Assembly (NCBI RefSeq): GCF_026672425.1
Contig: NZ_JAPPRC010000003.1
Span: 1,594,501-1,658,500, forward strand
Length of the DNA stretch: 64,000 bases
Source: Pannonibacter sp. SL95
Lineage (GTDB): Bacteria; Pseudomonadota; Alphaproteobacteria; Rhizobiales; Stappiaceae
Direction of reading: 5' to 3'
The translations under genes and the position numbers were made by a program. Shown one piece after another: positions 7,812 through 17,437 of the stretch; the stretch's first letter is position 1; each line of letters starts with the position of its first letter. The notes under the pieces are model-generated. The model made no database searches. It saw nothing but the letters and a program-made list of their open reading frames with translations, and was not told the DNA's origin.

Positions 7812-10320
7812 GTGGCAGTGGACTTGAGGTCACCAGCATCCGGATCCGCAGCCGGGCCAGCGACGGCCCAGCCTGCGTCGTCCGATGCGTCGGCGGCGCT
7901 GTCGGCCCTGCCAAAGGGCACGGTCCTCGGCGGCCGGGTTATGCCCTCGCCAGCCGGCGAGCCCATGCGCCTCTCGGTGCCCGGCGGATCGCTCACCGTT
8001 GCCACAGACACGCCGCTGCCCCCCGGAACGCCTGTCCGGATCGAGATCGCTGAAACCACACCGCAACTGCGGCTGACCGTCAGCGTGGATGCAAATGCCC
8101 TGGCGCAACGCCCCTCCGGCACCGCTGGTCCCGTCAATCCGGGCCAGCTCGCCGCCTTTCTCGGTGGATCTCCTGCATCGCCAGCAGATTCGCTGGCCGA
8201 CACGCCGTCCGCCTTGCCCCGGCCGCCCGCTGGTTCCGCACCGCTGCCCACGCCGCTGCTCGGAGCCGGCGTTCCGCCATCCCCTACTGCCCCCGCCACC
8301 AGCTCGCCACCAGCTGCGCCTCCGGCAGGCGCTTCAGCTGCCTCCGGTGGTCAGGCTGCCCTCGTGACACGCCAAAGCGTTGCGACCGCCCTCGCCAGTC
8401 TCGCGGCCAGCGCTCCAACCAGCTCTCAGCCGCCGTCGTCAGCACCCGGCCAACCCGCACCCGCCACGCCAGCACCGGCTGGCCCTGCGAGTGCCAATGC
8501 CCCGAACAGTGCCCCAATAACTTCCCCTATAAGCACGCCTGGCGGTGCGGTGACCGGTTCTACTGCTGCACCACAGTCAGCACCGGTCGCAGGCGGCGCA
8601 TCTGCTGCTCCCAGTGTAGGCGGAGCCGCGTCCACCGCACCTGTTCCAGCGTCCGTGCCCTCCGGAGCGCCCGCATCCGGTGCTTCAGTGACGCCGTCCG
8701 GTGCCGCAGGCTCCGGATCGCCAGCCTTGCCCTCCAGCGCTTCCCCCTCGACCGCGCCTATCCCGCCACCCGCCAGCTCGGGGCAGGGGCAGCCCGTGCC
8801 GTCCACGGCTCCAGCCAGCGTCTCTGCCGGCCCGGCGACCGCCGCTTCTGTTGCGACAGCGGCAAGCCCGGCTGCCGTATCACCCGCAGCGACGCACTCA
8901 AGCCCACCGGTTTCGCAGCCGCCCACCTCTGTGCCATCCGCACCGGGCGCGGCCCAATCCTCTGGCCTCGCCGCGCCGCTGCCTTCGGGGGCAGTGGCCG
9001 GGGCCGCGACCGTGGCAGGACCACAGGCAACGCCGTTGCCCGGCAGCTCGCCAGCTGCGTCGCAGGCGCAACCCGCCGCCACCGCGCCTGTCCCTGCAGG
9101 TCCGTCGGCTGCGGCAGCATCGTCCGCCGCCCCGGTGCCCACGCCCGCAAGCCTCTCGGCCGGTGCCGCCCAGACGACCAGCGCCCAGCCAGCGCCCGCA
9201 ACCTCCGGAGCCGCCACGGCCGCTGGCAACGGCCCGGCCGCGCCCGGTCCTGCACCCGCGTCGGCCCCTCGCGCGGAACCGGCCGCAGGCGCAGCAGCTG
9301 CAGCCGCGCCTCGGACCGCTGCCGTCTCCGCCAGCACGCCGTCCTCTGGCCTCCCGGCTGCCAATCCGGCAGCAGACACCGCGCGTCTGGCATCCTTGCC
9401 CCGCCTTCCTGCTAGGCCAAAAGCTGGAACAGGCCATGGGGCAGGTGCTGACCTTGCTCGACAGCCCCGATGCGGCGAGCCTGCCCGACCGGTTGCGTCC
9501 GCTCACCGAGACCTTGCGCGCGCTGCGCTTGCCGGTCGAGGCCGCCACCGATCCGGCCGCCCTGCGCAACGCGGTTGAGGCCGTCGCCGGGCTCCTGGTG
9601 CCGCGCGGCGCGCAACCGGGCACAGCCACCCGTGGCCCGGCCGATGGCCTGCGCAATCTGTTCCTGACCCTCGCCGGCCTCGTCGCCGATGACCAGATGA
9701 GCGCCTCAACGCCCTCTGCCGCTAAGCCCGGTGGCTCCGCCACGCCCCGGCCGGACCCGCAGGCGACCGGCGAGCGCCTGACGCCAGGCGAGGCAACGCA
9801 GCTGGCGCGCAGCACCGGCGAACAGGCACAGACCCAAGGCACGCTCGCCCGTCTTGCGAGGGCGCTGGATGACACGCTGCTGCAGGATATCGTCCGCCAG
9901 CAGGGCGGGGGCCGGGCTGCCGGTTCCGCCGAGAGTGCGCCCCTGCCGCAGCCAGCGGGCAAGGGTGCCGATCTCACGCTCAACGTGCCGCTGCTGGTTG
10001 GCGGCGAGACCCGCCTGCTTTCGCTTGCCATTGGCCGGGAAGGCGGCGGGCAGGGTGGATCGGCGGCCGGTCCTGCCGAGTGGCGGCTGCGGTTTGCCCT
10101 GGCGCTGCCCTCGACCGGGCCCGTCGAGGCCGCCGTCAGCCTGCGCGGCCGTTCCATTGCCGTGGTGCTGCGGGCGGAGCAGCCGGAAACCGTCACCGCG
10201 CTTCAGGGCTTGCAGGAAACCCTGTCGGCGCTAATGGCGGAGGAGGGACTGGACCTTGCCGGCCTGCAGATCCTCAAGGCTCCGTCCTCGCGCGGCCAGC
10301 TGGCGGATACCCTGTCATGA
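7812..10320 (+). pseudogene. FliK-like hook-length control protein, frameshifted
   Basis: Two frames make one protein of about 835 residues. The first, from GTG at 7812, has an ordered N terminus (to about residue 130), then a very long Ala/Pro/Ser/Thr-rich low-complexity linker. After a CCCC run at 9399-9402 the coding sense passes to the +1 frame: removing one C gives LASLPAFLLGQKLEQAMGQV without a break. The second part contains helical segments and a FliK C-terminal-like domain (LNVPLLVGGETRLLSLAIG ... VSLRGRSIAVVLRAEQPETV), ending in TGA at 10320. FliK-type proteins measure hook or needle length. The next gene is an FlhB C-domain homologue, overlapping ATGA. No other flagellar gene is near. 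Confidence 0.75.
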
Positions 10321-10622
10321 GCCTCAAGCTGCCACCTTCCCGACAAGGCCCCGTTGCGGCCCCGCGTCTGGCCGTGGCGCTGAAATATGACCGGCAGGGT
10401 GCCCCCACCGTGACGGCCAAGGGACGCGGCGCGGTTGCCGAGCGCATCGTCGCGGCCGCCCGCGAGGCCGGGGTGCCGATCGAGGCCGATGCCATTCTCG
10501 CCGAGGCCTTGTCCGGGCTGGAGCTTGACGAGGAAATCCCGGCCGAGCTGTATCAGGCGGTTGCCGTGCTGATCGGTTTCATCCTGCGCAGCGGCCAGTC
10601 GCCCCATCCTCCGGCCGCTTGA
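10317..10622 (+). CDS. FlhB C-terminal-domain homologue (FlhX type export switch protein)
   Basis: 101 residues, related to the cytoplasmic domain of FlhB/EscU/YscU export-switch proteins. VALKYDRQGAPTVTAKGRGAVAERIVAAAREAGVP corresponds to the FlhB stretch after the autocleavage site, and LDEEIPAELYQAVAVLIGFI to the end of the domain. The transmembrane half and the NPTH autocleavage motif are absent, as in stand-alone FlhX paralogues. ATG at 10317 overlaps the FliK-like stop as ATGA, so the two are coexpressed. FliK and the FlhB C domain interact in substrate-specificity switching, so this pair is coherent. It is soluble and cytoplasmic. Confidence 0.85.
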   Translation: MSLKLPPSRQGPVAAPRLAVALKYDRQGAPTVTAKGRGAVAERIVAAAREAGVPIEADAILAEALSGLELDEEIPAELYQAVAVLIGFILRSGQSPHPPAA

Positions 10623-10854
10623 CGCCGATGCCCCCGGCCGCGCAACGTGATTTCGCCGCCATGCCCTTTCCCCCTCTTGCAGGGGAGGCAATTCCCGTCT
10701 AGGCAACAGAAGACCGCGCCTGCCCGGACGGCCTCCTCCGGACCGGGCCCGTGCCGTGGCCCGGATCCGAGTGGATAACTCTGGCTTGCCCGTTTCGGCC
10801 TGGATGCCGTGACTGGCAAGTTCCGATTGGCATGTGAACAGGATTTGAGACGAG

Positions 10855-12336
10855 ATGACGATTGTCGAGGCACGTACGCCCGATCCGAAAAAATTCATCA
10901 AGGGAGCAACCGGCGACTGGGAAGTCGTGATCGGCATGGAAGTCCATGCCCAGGTCACCTCCGCCGCCAAGCTGTTCTCCGGTGCCTCGACCGAATTCGG
11001 CAAGGATCCCAATTCCAACGTCAGCCTCGTTGATGCGGCCATGCCGGGCATGCTGCCGGTCATCAACGAGGAATGCGTCGCCCAGGCCATCCGCACCGGA
11101 CTGGGTCTGAAGGCCCAGATCAACCTCAAGTCCGTGTTCGACCGGAAGAACTATTTCTATCCGGACCTGCCGCAGGGCTACCAGATCTCCCAGTTCAAGC
11201 AGCCGATCGTCGGCGAGGGCAAGATCGTCCTCGACATGCCGGACGAGCAGGTGGTTGTCGGTGTCGAGCGTCTCCATCTGGAGCAGGACGCGGGCAAGTC
11301 GCTGCATGACCAGCATCCGACCATGTCCTTCGTCGACCTCAACCGTTCGGGCGTCGCGCTGATGGAGATCGTCTCCAAGCCGGACCTGCGCTCCTCGGAC
11401 GAGGCCAAGGCCTATCTCACCAAACTGCGCATCATCCTGCGCTATCTGGGCACCTGCGATGGCAACATGGACCAGGGCTCCATGCGTGCCGACGTGAACG
11501 TCTCCGTCCGCCGTCCGGGCGAAGGCTTCGGCACGCGCTGCGAGATCAAGAACGTCAACTCCATCCGCTTTGTCGGTCAGGCCATCGAGTATGAAGCCCG
11601 CCGCCAGATCGCGATCCTCGAGGATGGCGGTTCCATCGACCAGGAAACCCGTCTCTACGACGCGGTGAAGGGCGAAACCCGGTCCATGCGCTCCAAGGAA
11701 GAGGCGCATGATTACCGTTACTTCCCCGATCCGGACCTCTTGCCGCTCGAGTTCACGCAAGAGTATGTCGACGAACTGGCTGCGCATCTGCCGGAGCTTC
11801 CGGACGACAAGAAGGCACGCTTCGTCGCCGACTATGGCCTGACGCCCTATGACGCGGATGTTCTCGTGGCTGAAAAGGTTTCTGCCGACTTCTTCGAGCA
11901 GGTTGCCAAGGGCCGGGATGCCAAGCTTGCCGCCAACTGGGTCATCAACGAACTGTTCGGCCGCCTCAACAAGGAAGGCCTGACGCTGGAGACCAGCCCG
12001 GTGTCCGCCGCCCAGCTCGGCGGCATCATCGACCTCATCAAGTCCGACACCATCTCCGGCAAGATCGCCAAGGATCTGTTCGAGATTGTCTGGACCGAAG
12101 GCGGCGATCCGGCTGCCCTCGTCGAAGCGCGCGGCATGAAGCAGGTCACCGACCTCGGCGCCATCGAGGCCGTGGTTGACGAGATCATCGCCGCCAACCC
12201 GGACAAGGTCGCCCAGGCCCGCGAAAAGCCGACCCTGCTCGGCTGGTTCGTCGGCCAGGTGATGAAGGCAAGCCAGGGCAAGGCCAATCCGCAGGCCGTC
12301 AACGACCTGCTGAAGGCCAAGATCGGCATCGAATGA
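10855..12336 (+). CDS. gatB: Asp/Glu-tRNA amidotransferase subunit B
   Basis: 493 residues, full family length. It binds misacylated tRNA and performs kinase/transamidation using ammonia from GatA. Seen are [13 protein letters not shown] near residue 25, [28 protein letters not shown] and RCEIKNVNS in the cradle domain, then [16 protein letters not shown] and the helical plus YqeY-like C terminus ending in [19 protein letters not shown] at 10855 gives the normal N terminus. It stands alone, separated from gatA by 10 kb. A long hairpin follows at 12340-12372. Confidence 0.98.
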   Translation: MTIVEARTPDPKKFIKGATGDWEVVIGMEVHAQVTSAAKLFSGASTEFGKDPNSNVSLVDAAMPGMLPVINEECVAQAIRTGLGLKAQINLKSVFDRKNYFYPDLPQGYQISQFKQPIVGEGKIVLDMPDEQVVVGVERLHLEQDAGKSLHDQHPTMSFVDLNRSGVALMEIVSKPDLRSSDEAKAYLTKLRIILRYLGTCDGNMDQGSMRADVNVSVRRPGEGFGTRCEIKNVNSIRFVGQAIEYEARRQIAILEDGGSIDQETRLYDAVKGETRSMRSKEEAHDYRYFPDPDLLPLEFTQEYVDELAAHLPELPDDKKARFVADYGLTPYDADVLVAEKVSADFFEQVAKGRDAKLAANWVINELFGRLNKEGLTLETSPVSAAQLGGIIDLIKSDTISGKIAKDLFEIVWTEGGDPAALVEARGMKQVTDLGAIEAVVDEIIAANPDKVAQAREKPTLLGWFVGQVMKASQGKANPQAVNDLLKAKIGIE

Positions 12337-12339
12337 ACC

Positions 12340-12372
12340 GTCAGGGCCCGGCCGTCACGGCCGGGCCCTGAC
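12340..12372 (+). terminator. Hairpin after gatB
   Basis: A perfect 14-bp stem (GTCAGGGCCCGGCC / GGCCGGGCCCTGAC) with a 5-base loop begins four bases after the gatB stop. No T run follows, so it may act as a weak terminator or an mRNA 3'-end stabiliser. Confidence 0.6.
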
Positions 12373-12462
12373 GACAACAATGGTCCGTCGGGGGCAAGAC
12401 GGATCATCAGGAACACCTGTGGGGCTGGGAGAGGGCGCAGCGTTGGCTGCGTTTGAGACCTG

Positions 12463-14073
12463 ATGACTGCTGTCCGCCCGAACGACAGCCATGAGCCGTC
12501 CCGTCGCAACGGGATTGGCCCTGCCTCCGTGCCAGAGGCAGACGTGACCGCTGCAGGCGGATCCTGGCTGACCCGGCCCATGGCCGTCCTGACGCTCGTC
12601 CTTGTCTGGGCGCTGGCCCATCTTCTGCTGCGCGGCCTGTCATCCTCTGTCATCGGCACCGATGACATGATGGAGAACGTGTTTCTCCAGACCCTTGAGG
12701 CCGGCTACAGCCTGCGCCAGCCGCCGTTGTACGAGTGGCTGCTCTGGCCGCTGCAGCAGCTGACCGGACCGACGATCTGGTCCTTCCTGATCCTGAAATA
12801 CGGGCTGGTCCTGGCCGCCTGCGCCTGCCTTCTGGCTCTGGCGCGTCTGGCCATGCCGCCCCTCACCGCAGCCTTCTGCGTCCTGTCCTTCTCCGCGCTG
12901 TACCAGTTCGGCTGGAACCTGCACGAGGGCGTCACGCACACGCTGGTTCTTGTGCTGGCCTGCGCCGCGACCACGCTGGCGCTGGTCCGGGCGCTGCTGC
13001 GCGGCGGCACTGCCGCCTATCTGCTGCTCGGGCTCGCCATCGGGGCGGGGCTCTTGTCGAAGCATTCTTTCCTGCTTTTCGCCGCGGCCCTGGCGCTGGC
13101 GGTCATCAGCGACCGGTTCTGGCGCAGCCGTCTGTCAGCGAAAGGCCTTGCGCTCTCGGCCTGTGTCGCCGCGCTCTGCTACGCGCCCTATCTCATCTGG
13201 CTGCTCGATCAGCCACGTGGCCTCGTCGGGGCCAGCACGGCGGTTCTGGTGACAGGAGAGGCAACAAGCCACGCGGCCCGGTCCGCGCTCGGCCTTGCGC
13301 GTCTTGGCTGGAGCCTCTTCGGCTTTTCCATGCCGTTCCTCGTGCTGGTGCTGGCCCTGTTCTGGCGCGAAGTTGCCCCGGGCCGACCGGAAGGCGGCGA
13401 CCCGTTGTCCGCCCGCGCGGCGGTTGCACGGCTGTGCGGCCGCACGGTGCTCTTTGCCATCGCGATTGCTGCCGTCGCCATCCTGGTCAGCGGGGCGACC
13501 TATGTGAAGGAACGGCACATGCACCCGGTGCTGCTGCTGCTGCCGGTCTGGTTGTTCGCGCGCATTGGTGTGTCCGAGCCGCAGCGCTTCCGGCGTTTGG
13601 GCATGGTGTTGCTGGCCTTGGCCGTTCTGGCGTTCCTGATCCGCGTTCCTGGCCTCGTCGCACCCGAGCGGGCCTTCTGCGGCGGGGTTTGCCGGCACAT
13701 GAAGCCCTATGATGCGCTGGTGCCGGATCTCGCCGAACTTGGGCCGGACCGGGCGACCCTCATCGGTGATGATGACTACACGGCGGGTAATCTGCGGGCG
13801 CTGTTCCCCGGCGCACGCATTGTTGGCCCGTCCTGGCGTCCGCCGACGCCGCCGCGCGAGATCTGCCTCCTCGTCTGGGAGGCCGGTGACGGTGCCCTGT
13901 CCCTGGCAAGCAGCGATGTTCTCGCCCGGTTCCCCAGGTTGCCAGTTCAGGATCTTGCCGCCGCGCCGCGGGCCATTGCCGCCGGCTGGCCGCATCCCTG
14001 GAAGGACGACGCCCACCGGGTCACCACCTTCGGTGTCGCCGAGCTGGTGCCGTCGTCGTCATTCTGTCACTGA
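12463..14073 (+). CDS. Membrane glycosyltransferase, GT39/ArnT-like
   Basis: 536 residues with about ten hydrophobic segments, typical of the C-fold GT39/ArnT/PMT group that uses a lipid-linked sugar donor on the periplasmic side. After a hydrophilic leader of about 40 residues, the first membrane helix is followed by the acidic TDDMMEN motif (the catalytic Asp pair of the first periplasmic loop) and QPPLYEWLLWPLQQLTGP, a family hallmark. The C-terminal soluble part (from about 420) is short. ATG at 12463 may be too far upstream; other in-frame starts exist within the leader. Substrate unknown; lipid A or glycolipid modification is possible. Confidence 0.85.
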   Translation: MTAVRPNDSHEPSRRNGIGPASVPEADVTAAGGSWLTRPMAVLTLVLVWALAHLLLRGLSSSVIGTDDMMENVFLQTLEAGYSLRQPPLYEWLLWPLQQLTGPTIWSFLILKYGLVLAACACLLALARLAMPPLTAAFCVLSFSALYQFGWNLHEGVTHTLVLVLACAATTLALVRALLRGGTAAYLLLGLAIGAGLLSKHSFLLFAAALALAVISDRFWRSRLSAKGLALSACVAALCYAPYLIWLLDQPRGLVGASTAVLVTGEATSHAARSALGLARLGWSLFGFSMPFLVLVLALFWREVAPGRPEGGDPLSARAAVARLCGRTVLFAIAIAAVAILVSGATYVKERHMHPVLLLLPVWLFARIGVSEPQRFRRLGMVLLALAVLAFLIRVPGLVAPERAFCGGVCRHMKPYDALVPDLAELGPDRATLIGDDDYTAGNLRALFPGARIVGPSWRPPTPPREICLLVWEAGDGALSLASSDVLARFPRLPVQDLAAAPRAIAAGWPHPWKDDAHRVTTFGVAELVPSSSFCH

Positions 14074-14139
14074 GCTGTGACACCAGTCCGCACCGCTTCA
14101 GCACTGGGGTGGACCGACACGAGGCATCCAGAGAGCATC

Positions 14140-14607
14140 ATGGTCAGTGAGGATTATCCGATCGTTCCGGCAACCGAGGCGCATTTGCCCGAAATCCTAG
14201 CTCTGATGCAGGCCGGAGCCGTCGGTGCCCGCGTCGGCATGGAGGTGGACGACGTTGCCGTCTATCGTCCGGCCTTCGAGCGGATTGTTGCTGCGCCCGA
14301 GACTGCGCTTTATGTCGTGCTCGATGCCCGGGATGGCAGCGTTGCTGCCACGTATCAGCTCACTTTCAGCCTCGGCCTCGGCTTTCGCGGACAGCCCCGC
14401 GCGATTGTCGAAAGCGTCCATACCCGGGCGGATCTGCGCGGGCAGGGGATTGGTGCGCGGATGATGCAGCACGCCGAGGCGCTGGCGAGGGCAGAAGGCT
14501 GCTGCATGGTCCAGCTCACCTCGAACAAGCTGCGCAAGGATGCCCACCGCTTCTACGAGCGGCTCGGTTTCGAGCAGAGCCACTTTGGCTTCAAGAAAAT
14601 GCTCTGA
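14140..14607 (+). CDS. GNAT family N-acetyltransferase
   Basis: 155 residues from ATG at 14140; an upstream ATG at 14077 would add 21 unconserved residues that begin right after the previous stop. The acetyl-CoA motif A is clear: VESVHTRADLRGQGIGARMM, followed by the helix HAEALARAEGC and motif B (LTSNKLRKDAHRFYERLGFE). The resemblance is to single-domain GNATs acting on small molecules or amino groups; the acceptor is unknown. The short gap to the GT39 gene allows cotranscription. Confidence 0.85.
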   Translation: MVSEDYPIVPATEAHLPEILALMQAGAVGARVGMEVDDVAVYRPAFERIVAAPETALYVVLDARDGSVAATYQLTFSLGLGFRGQPRAIVESVHTRADLRGQGIGARMMQHAEALARAEGCCMVQLTSNKLRKDAHRFYERLGFEQSHFGFKKML

Positions 14608-14720
14608 GCCGTTCCGTGCGGTCGCCGCTTGAACTTGACCGGATGCCGGCCTAATTTATCGGTCATCTACGATGAATGGATCGGCACCCCGGCTGGTCCT
14701 CACGACCAGCGGAGCCTTGC

Positions 14721-15434
14721 ATGTCCGTCACCCAGACCCAGCCGATCGAACTGCACTACTGGCCGACGCCGAACGGCTGGAAGATCTCCATCCTGCTTGA
14801 GGAACTGGGCGTGCCCTATGACCTCAAGCTGGTCGACATCGGCAAGGGTGACCAGTTCAAGCCCGAGTTTCTCGCCATCGCGCCGAACAACCGCATGCCG
14901 GCGATTGTCGATCCGGAAGGGCCGGGCGGCGCGCCGATCTCCGTATTCGAATCTGGTGCGATCCTGCAGTATCTCGGCCGCAAGTTCGGCCAGTTCTATC
15001 CGGCGGACGAGCGTGGCCGGGTCGAGGTCGAGGAATGGCTGATGTGGCAGATGGGCGGCTTTGGCCCGATGCTGGGTCAGAACCATCATTTCCGGATCTA
15101 CGCGCCGGAAAAGATCGAATACGCCATGACGCGCTATCTCAACGAGACGCACCGTCTCTATGGCGTTCTCAACAAGCGCCTTGAGGGCCGCGACTATGTC
15201 GCCGCCGGCCAGTACACAATCGCCGACATGGCGATCATCGGCTGGGCCCAGGGCTGGGAACGCCAGGGCATGGATCTCGAGGAATTTCCGAATGTGAAGG
15301 CCTGGAAGGCCCGGCTTGAGGCCCGTCCTGCCGTCCAGCGTGGTCTGGCAGTTGGCCGTGAGGAGCGCGAGAAGTTGCAGCTGGCCGACAACAAGGATGC
15401 GCAGAGCGTCCTCTTCAACCAGCGCGCCCGCTGA
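14721..15434 (+). CDS. Glutathione S-transferase, YfcG/YghU (Nu-class) family
   Basis: 237 residues. Thioredoxin-fold N domain: ELHYWPTPNGWKISILLEEL, NNRMPAIVDPEG and the glutathione-binding ESGAILQYLG. The C domain contains the YfcG-type GGFGPMLGQNHHFRIYAPE and the helix YTIADMAIIGW with its N-capping box. E. coli relatives are disulfide-bond reductases using two glutathiones rather than conjugating enzymes. ATG at 14721 has a GGAG ten bases upstream; the frame extends upstream without a better site. Cytoplasmic, monocistronic. Confidence 0.93.
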   Translation: MSVTQTQPIELHYWPTPNGWKISILLEELGVPYDLKLVDIGKGDQFKPEFLAIAPNNRMPAIVDPEGPGGAPISVFESGAILQYLGRKFGQFYPADERGRVEVEEWLMWQMGGFGPMLGQNHHFRIYAPEKIEYAMTRYLNETHRLYGVLNKRLEGRDYVAAGQYTIADMAIIGWAQGWERQGMDLEEFPNVKAWKARLEARPAVQRGLAVGREEREKLQLADNKDAQSVLFNQRAR

Positions 15435-15489
15435 GGCGGATCGCTTGGATGGGACGGCGCGCCCATGGCGCACCGTCGTACATCGATAA

Positions 15490-15900
15490 TCAGCGCTGGC
15501 GCGCCTTGCGGTTGGCGTAGCGCCGGTCGCGTTCGGCCTTGCGGGCCGCTTCATCTTCCATGACCCGCGAGGCCAGGTCCAGCTTGGCCTTTTCCCGGGC
15601 TTCGGCTTCTTCGCGCGAGGCAGCTTCTGCGGCTGCCGAAAGGGCTGCCGCTTCCGCGTCGGCCTGTTCCTGTGCGGCGCGCTTGGCGGCGTCGCGTTCG
15701 GCGCGGCGTTGATCGCGCGCGGTGGCGACAGCCAGCCGCTCGGCCTGGCGCTCGAGGCGGGTCGGTTCAGCAGCTTCCCGGGCGGCGCGATGGGCCTCGA
15801 CGAGCTTCAGGCGTGCGTCGGCGGCCGCAACGCTGCGGTCGGAAAAGTCGCTGCTTCTGGTTTTCTTCAATGGGAATATCCGGATCCGGAGTTGGGGCAA
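15490..15900 (-). CDS. DUF6481 family protein
   Basis: 136 residues if TTG at 15900 is used; TTG at 15870 would give a 126-residue protein starting MKKTRSSDFSDR, closer to the usual family N terminus, and no ATG is available. Nearly the whole chain is a charged Ala/Arg/Glu-rich helix, with runs such as ERDAAKRAAQEQADAEAAAL, so a long coiled coil is likely, ending in a basic RRYANRKARQR tail. The family often accompanies cold-shock genes in alphaproteobacteria, as here. Function unknown. Confidence 0.72.
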   Translation of the reverse strand: MPQLRIRIFPLKKTRSSDFSDRSVAAADARLKLVEAHRAAREAAEPTRLERQAERLAVATARDQRRAERDAAKRAAQEQADAEAAALSAAAEAASREEAEAREKAKLDLASRVMEDEAARKAERDRRYANRKARQR

Positions 15901-15907
15901 GCGAAAC

Positions 15908-16168
15908 TCAGGGCTTCGCGTGTTTCTTGGCAGCGGCCGTGGCCGCAGTCCTGGCTTGGTCTTCCGCTTCCTTGGCGATGCGGGCCTGTTTCAGAGCCAT
16001 CGTCTTCTCGTTGCGGGCCTGCACCATCAGGTCGATTTCCTCGACAGCGCGGCTTTTGACGCGGACATTGGCCTGGGTCGCTGCCTGCGCGCCAGTCTGG
16101 GTTCCATTCTGGGCCTTGGCGAAGGCGATCTCGGCCTGTTGGCGGAGCTTGCTTTGCTTTTCAGTCAT
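15908..16168 (-). CDS. Small helical hypothetical protein, cold-shock neighbourhood
   Basis: 86 residues from ATG at 16168 (MTEKQSKLRQQAEIAFAK), with a GAGGTGG eight bases upstream on the minus strand; the open frame runs further upstream without support. Like its downstream neighbour it is charged and Ala-rich (AKEAEDQARTAATAAAKKHAKP), helical and soluble. It lies 7 bases before the DUF6481 gene and the two are probably cotranscribed. The cspA terminator at 16206-16240 separates it from cspA. No recognised family. Confidence 0.65.
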   Translation of the reverse strand: MTEKQSKLRQQAEIAFAKAQNGTQTGAQAATQANVRVKSRAVEEIDLMVQARNEKTMALKQARIAKEAEDQARTAATAAAKKHAKP

Positions 16169-16205
16169 CGTGGTCCACCTCGCACAGGGTTTTGCGATCA
16201 GAGGT

Positions 16206-16240
16206 AATAAAAAAGGCCAGGCTTGTGGCCTGACCTTTAT
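16206..16240 (-). terminator. Rho-independent terminator of the cold-shock gene
   Basis: On the minus strand a stem AAGGTCAGGC / GCCTGGCCTT (one G-U pair) with a four-base loop is followed by TTTTTTATT. It lies 60 bases after the cold-shock gene stop. Confidence 0.85.
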
Positions 16241-16299
16241 CGGTGTCATGCTTTCAACAGTGCCAGTACATCCGTGGTCAATGGAAAGCAGTCTCCGTA

Positions 16300-16509
16300 T
16301 CAGGCTGCCTGAATGTTGCAGGCCGACATCTTGCCCGACTTGTTGTCGCGCTCCATGTCGTAGCTGACTTTCTGGCCTTCGACGATTTCGCGCAGGCCGG
16401 AGCGCTCAACTGCCGAGATATGCACGAAGGCATCCGGGCCGCCGTTGTCCGGCTCGATGAAACCGAAACCCTTGGTGGCGTTGAACCATTTAACTGTGCC
16501 AGTGGTCAT
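16300..16509 (-). CDS. cspA: Cold-shock protein, single CSD
   Basis: 69 residues from ATG at 16509 (MTTGTVKWFNATKGFGFI), with a GAAAGGG site upstream; the longer frame to 16557 is not a normal N terminus. RNP1 is KGFGFI and RNP2 is DAFVHIS; both RNA-binding motifs are intact. Cytoplasmic single-stranded nucleic acid binder acting as an RNA chaperone. The long AT-rich region upstream fits a structured 5' leader, usual for cold-shock regulation. Confidence 0.95.
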   Translation of the reverse strand: MTTGTVKWFNATKGFGFIEPDNGGPDAFVHISAVERSGLREIVEGQKVSYDMERDNKSGKMSACNIQAA

Positions 16510-16760
16510 GATGAACCCTTTCATAGCATTGGGAGTGCCGGGGCGCAGACGCGCCACGGATTGGGATAGCGATTTTGAAAGGGAGATAGTTCAGAACGCG
16601 GTGCCACTCGCGTAATAACTTAAGACCGGCAAACAAATATCGACAACACTTAGATAGAAGAATTTGGCGAGAATGTCAATCTGCGGTTTTGTCTATTTTG
16701 GAAATTCCGCAAGAATTCAATTTTTGATCGAAATATTTGCCCGGTCTGCGGGATGTTTTT
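16510..16760 (-). promoter_or_regulatory. Probable cold-shock leader and promoter region
   Basis: About 380 bases (16510-16891) lack a gene. The part next to the cold-shock gene, especially 16610-16750, is strikingly AT-rich for this genome (for example AATTTTTGATCGAAATATTT). Cold-shock genes usually have a long untranslated leader; that role is inferred from position and composition. I cannot place the -35/-10 boxes with confidence. Confidence 0.5.
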
Positions 16761-16847
16761 TCGCCCTGCCAGCGACCGGAAAACCTGTTCGCACCGGTGA
16801 AAAAACAGCGCCTGTCCTGTGCAGGATCAGGCGCGGGCAGGGTGGTC

Positions 16848-16873
16848 CGGACCGGTCAGCTGCGACCGGTCCG
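16848..16873. terminator. Hairpin after the DUF2147 gene
   Basis: A perfect 10-bp stem, CGGACCGGTC / GACCGGTCCG, with loop AGCTGC. It lies 19 bases beyond the stop of the minus-strand DUF2147 gene; no T run follows on either strand, so termination is uncertain. Confidence 0.5.
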
Positions 16874-16891
16874 CTAGCTTGTCCGGCGTGG

Positions 16892-17338
16892 TTACTTCAC
16901 CCGCGTCCAGGTCTCGCCCTTGCACAGCAGACCACCCATGACGCAGCCTTCCAGCTTCAGCTTGTCATTGCCGTCCATCTGGATGAAGCCGGTGTAGGTC
17001 TCGCCGTCTTCCGCGTTGTAGACCTTGCCCTTCCACTGGCCGTCCTTGCCCGTGGGCTTCATGCCCAGCACCGTCTGGCTGCCCAGCAGCGGGCGGCTGC
17101 GCTTGGATGCGTCGGGGTTCTTGTCGTCGTTGCGCGGATCCTTAAGCCACACCAGCGTGCCGCAGATGGCATCGCCGCAGGGGGCGATCTTGATGCGTGA
17201 GGTTCCGGTTGGGCGGGCCCATTCGCCCTTGGCATCGGCCGCGGCGGCGGGACCCGCCGGCAGGATCAGCGCCGCGGCTGCGGCCAGCAAAAAGGCAAAG
17301 GCCAGGCCGCGACGGCCTGTCCGGACAGAATTGGTCAT
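16892..17338 (-). CDS. Secreted DUF2147 domain protein
   Basis: 148 residues. N-terminal Sec signal (RRGLAFAFLLAAAAALILPA, cleavage after AAAADA near residue 35). The mature part is a DUF2147 beta-barrel-like domain: GEWARPTGTSRIKIAPCGDAICGTLVWL, with paired cysteines, then GKVYNAEDGETYTG and LEGCVMGGLLCKGETWTRV at the end. The family is periplasmic, of unknown function, and is often linked to growth on lipids or to the envelope. Monocistronic, convergent with nothing close. Confidence 0.88.
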   Translation of the reverse strand: MTNSVRTGRRGLAFAFLLAAAAALILPAGPAAAADAKGEWARPTGTSRIKIAPCGDAICGTLVWLKDPRNDDKNPDASKRSRPLLGSQTVLGMKPTGKDGQWKGKVYNAEDGETYTGFIQMDGNDKLKLEGCVMGGLLCKGETWTRVK

Positions 17339-17437
17339 GCGTATCTCCTCCCAAGGGTAGTTCCCTTAACGCAAAGGGAAGGCTACGCCCTTTGCTTGCA
17401 GCTGAAAAGCCGTGTCGTAAGGGAAGGGAAGATCGAT

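Noticed and set aside
8701-9400. Arg/Pro-rich start of the second fliK frame
   Set aside because: Only the part after 9403 has FliK-like sequence; before that the other frame carries the sense.
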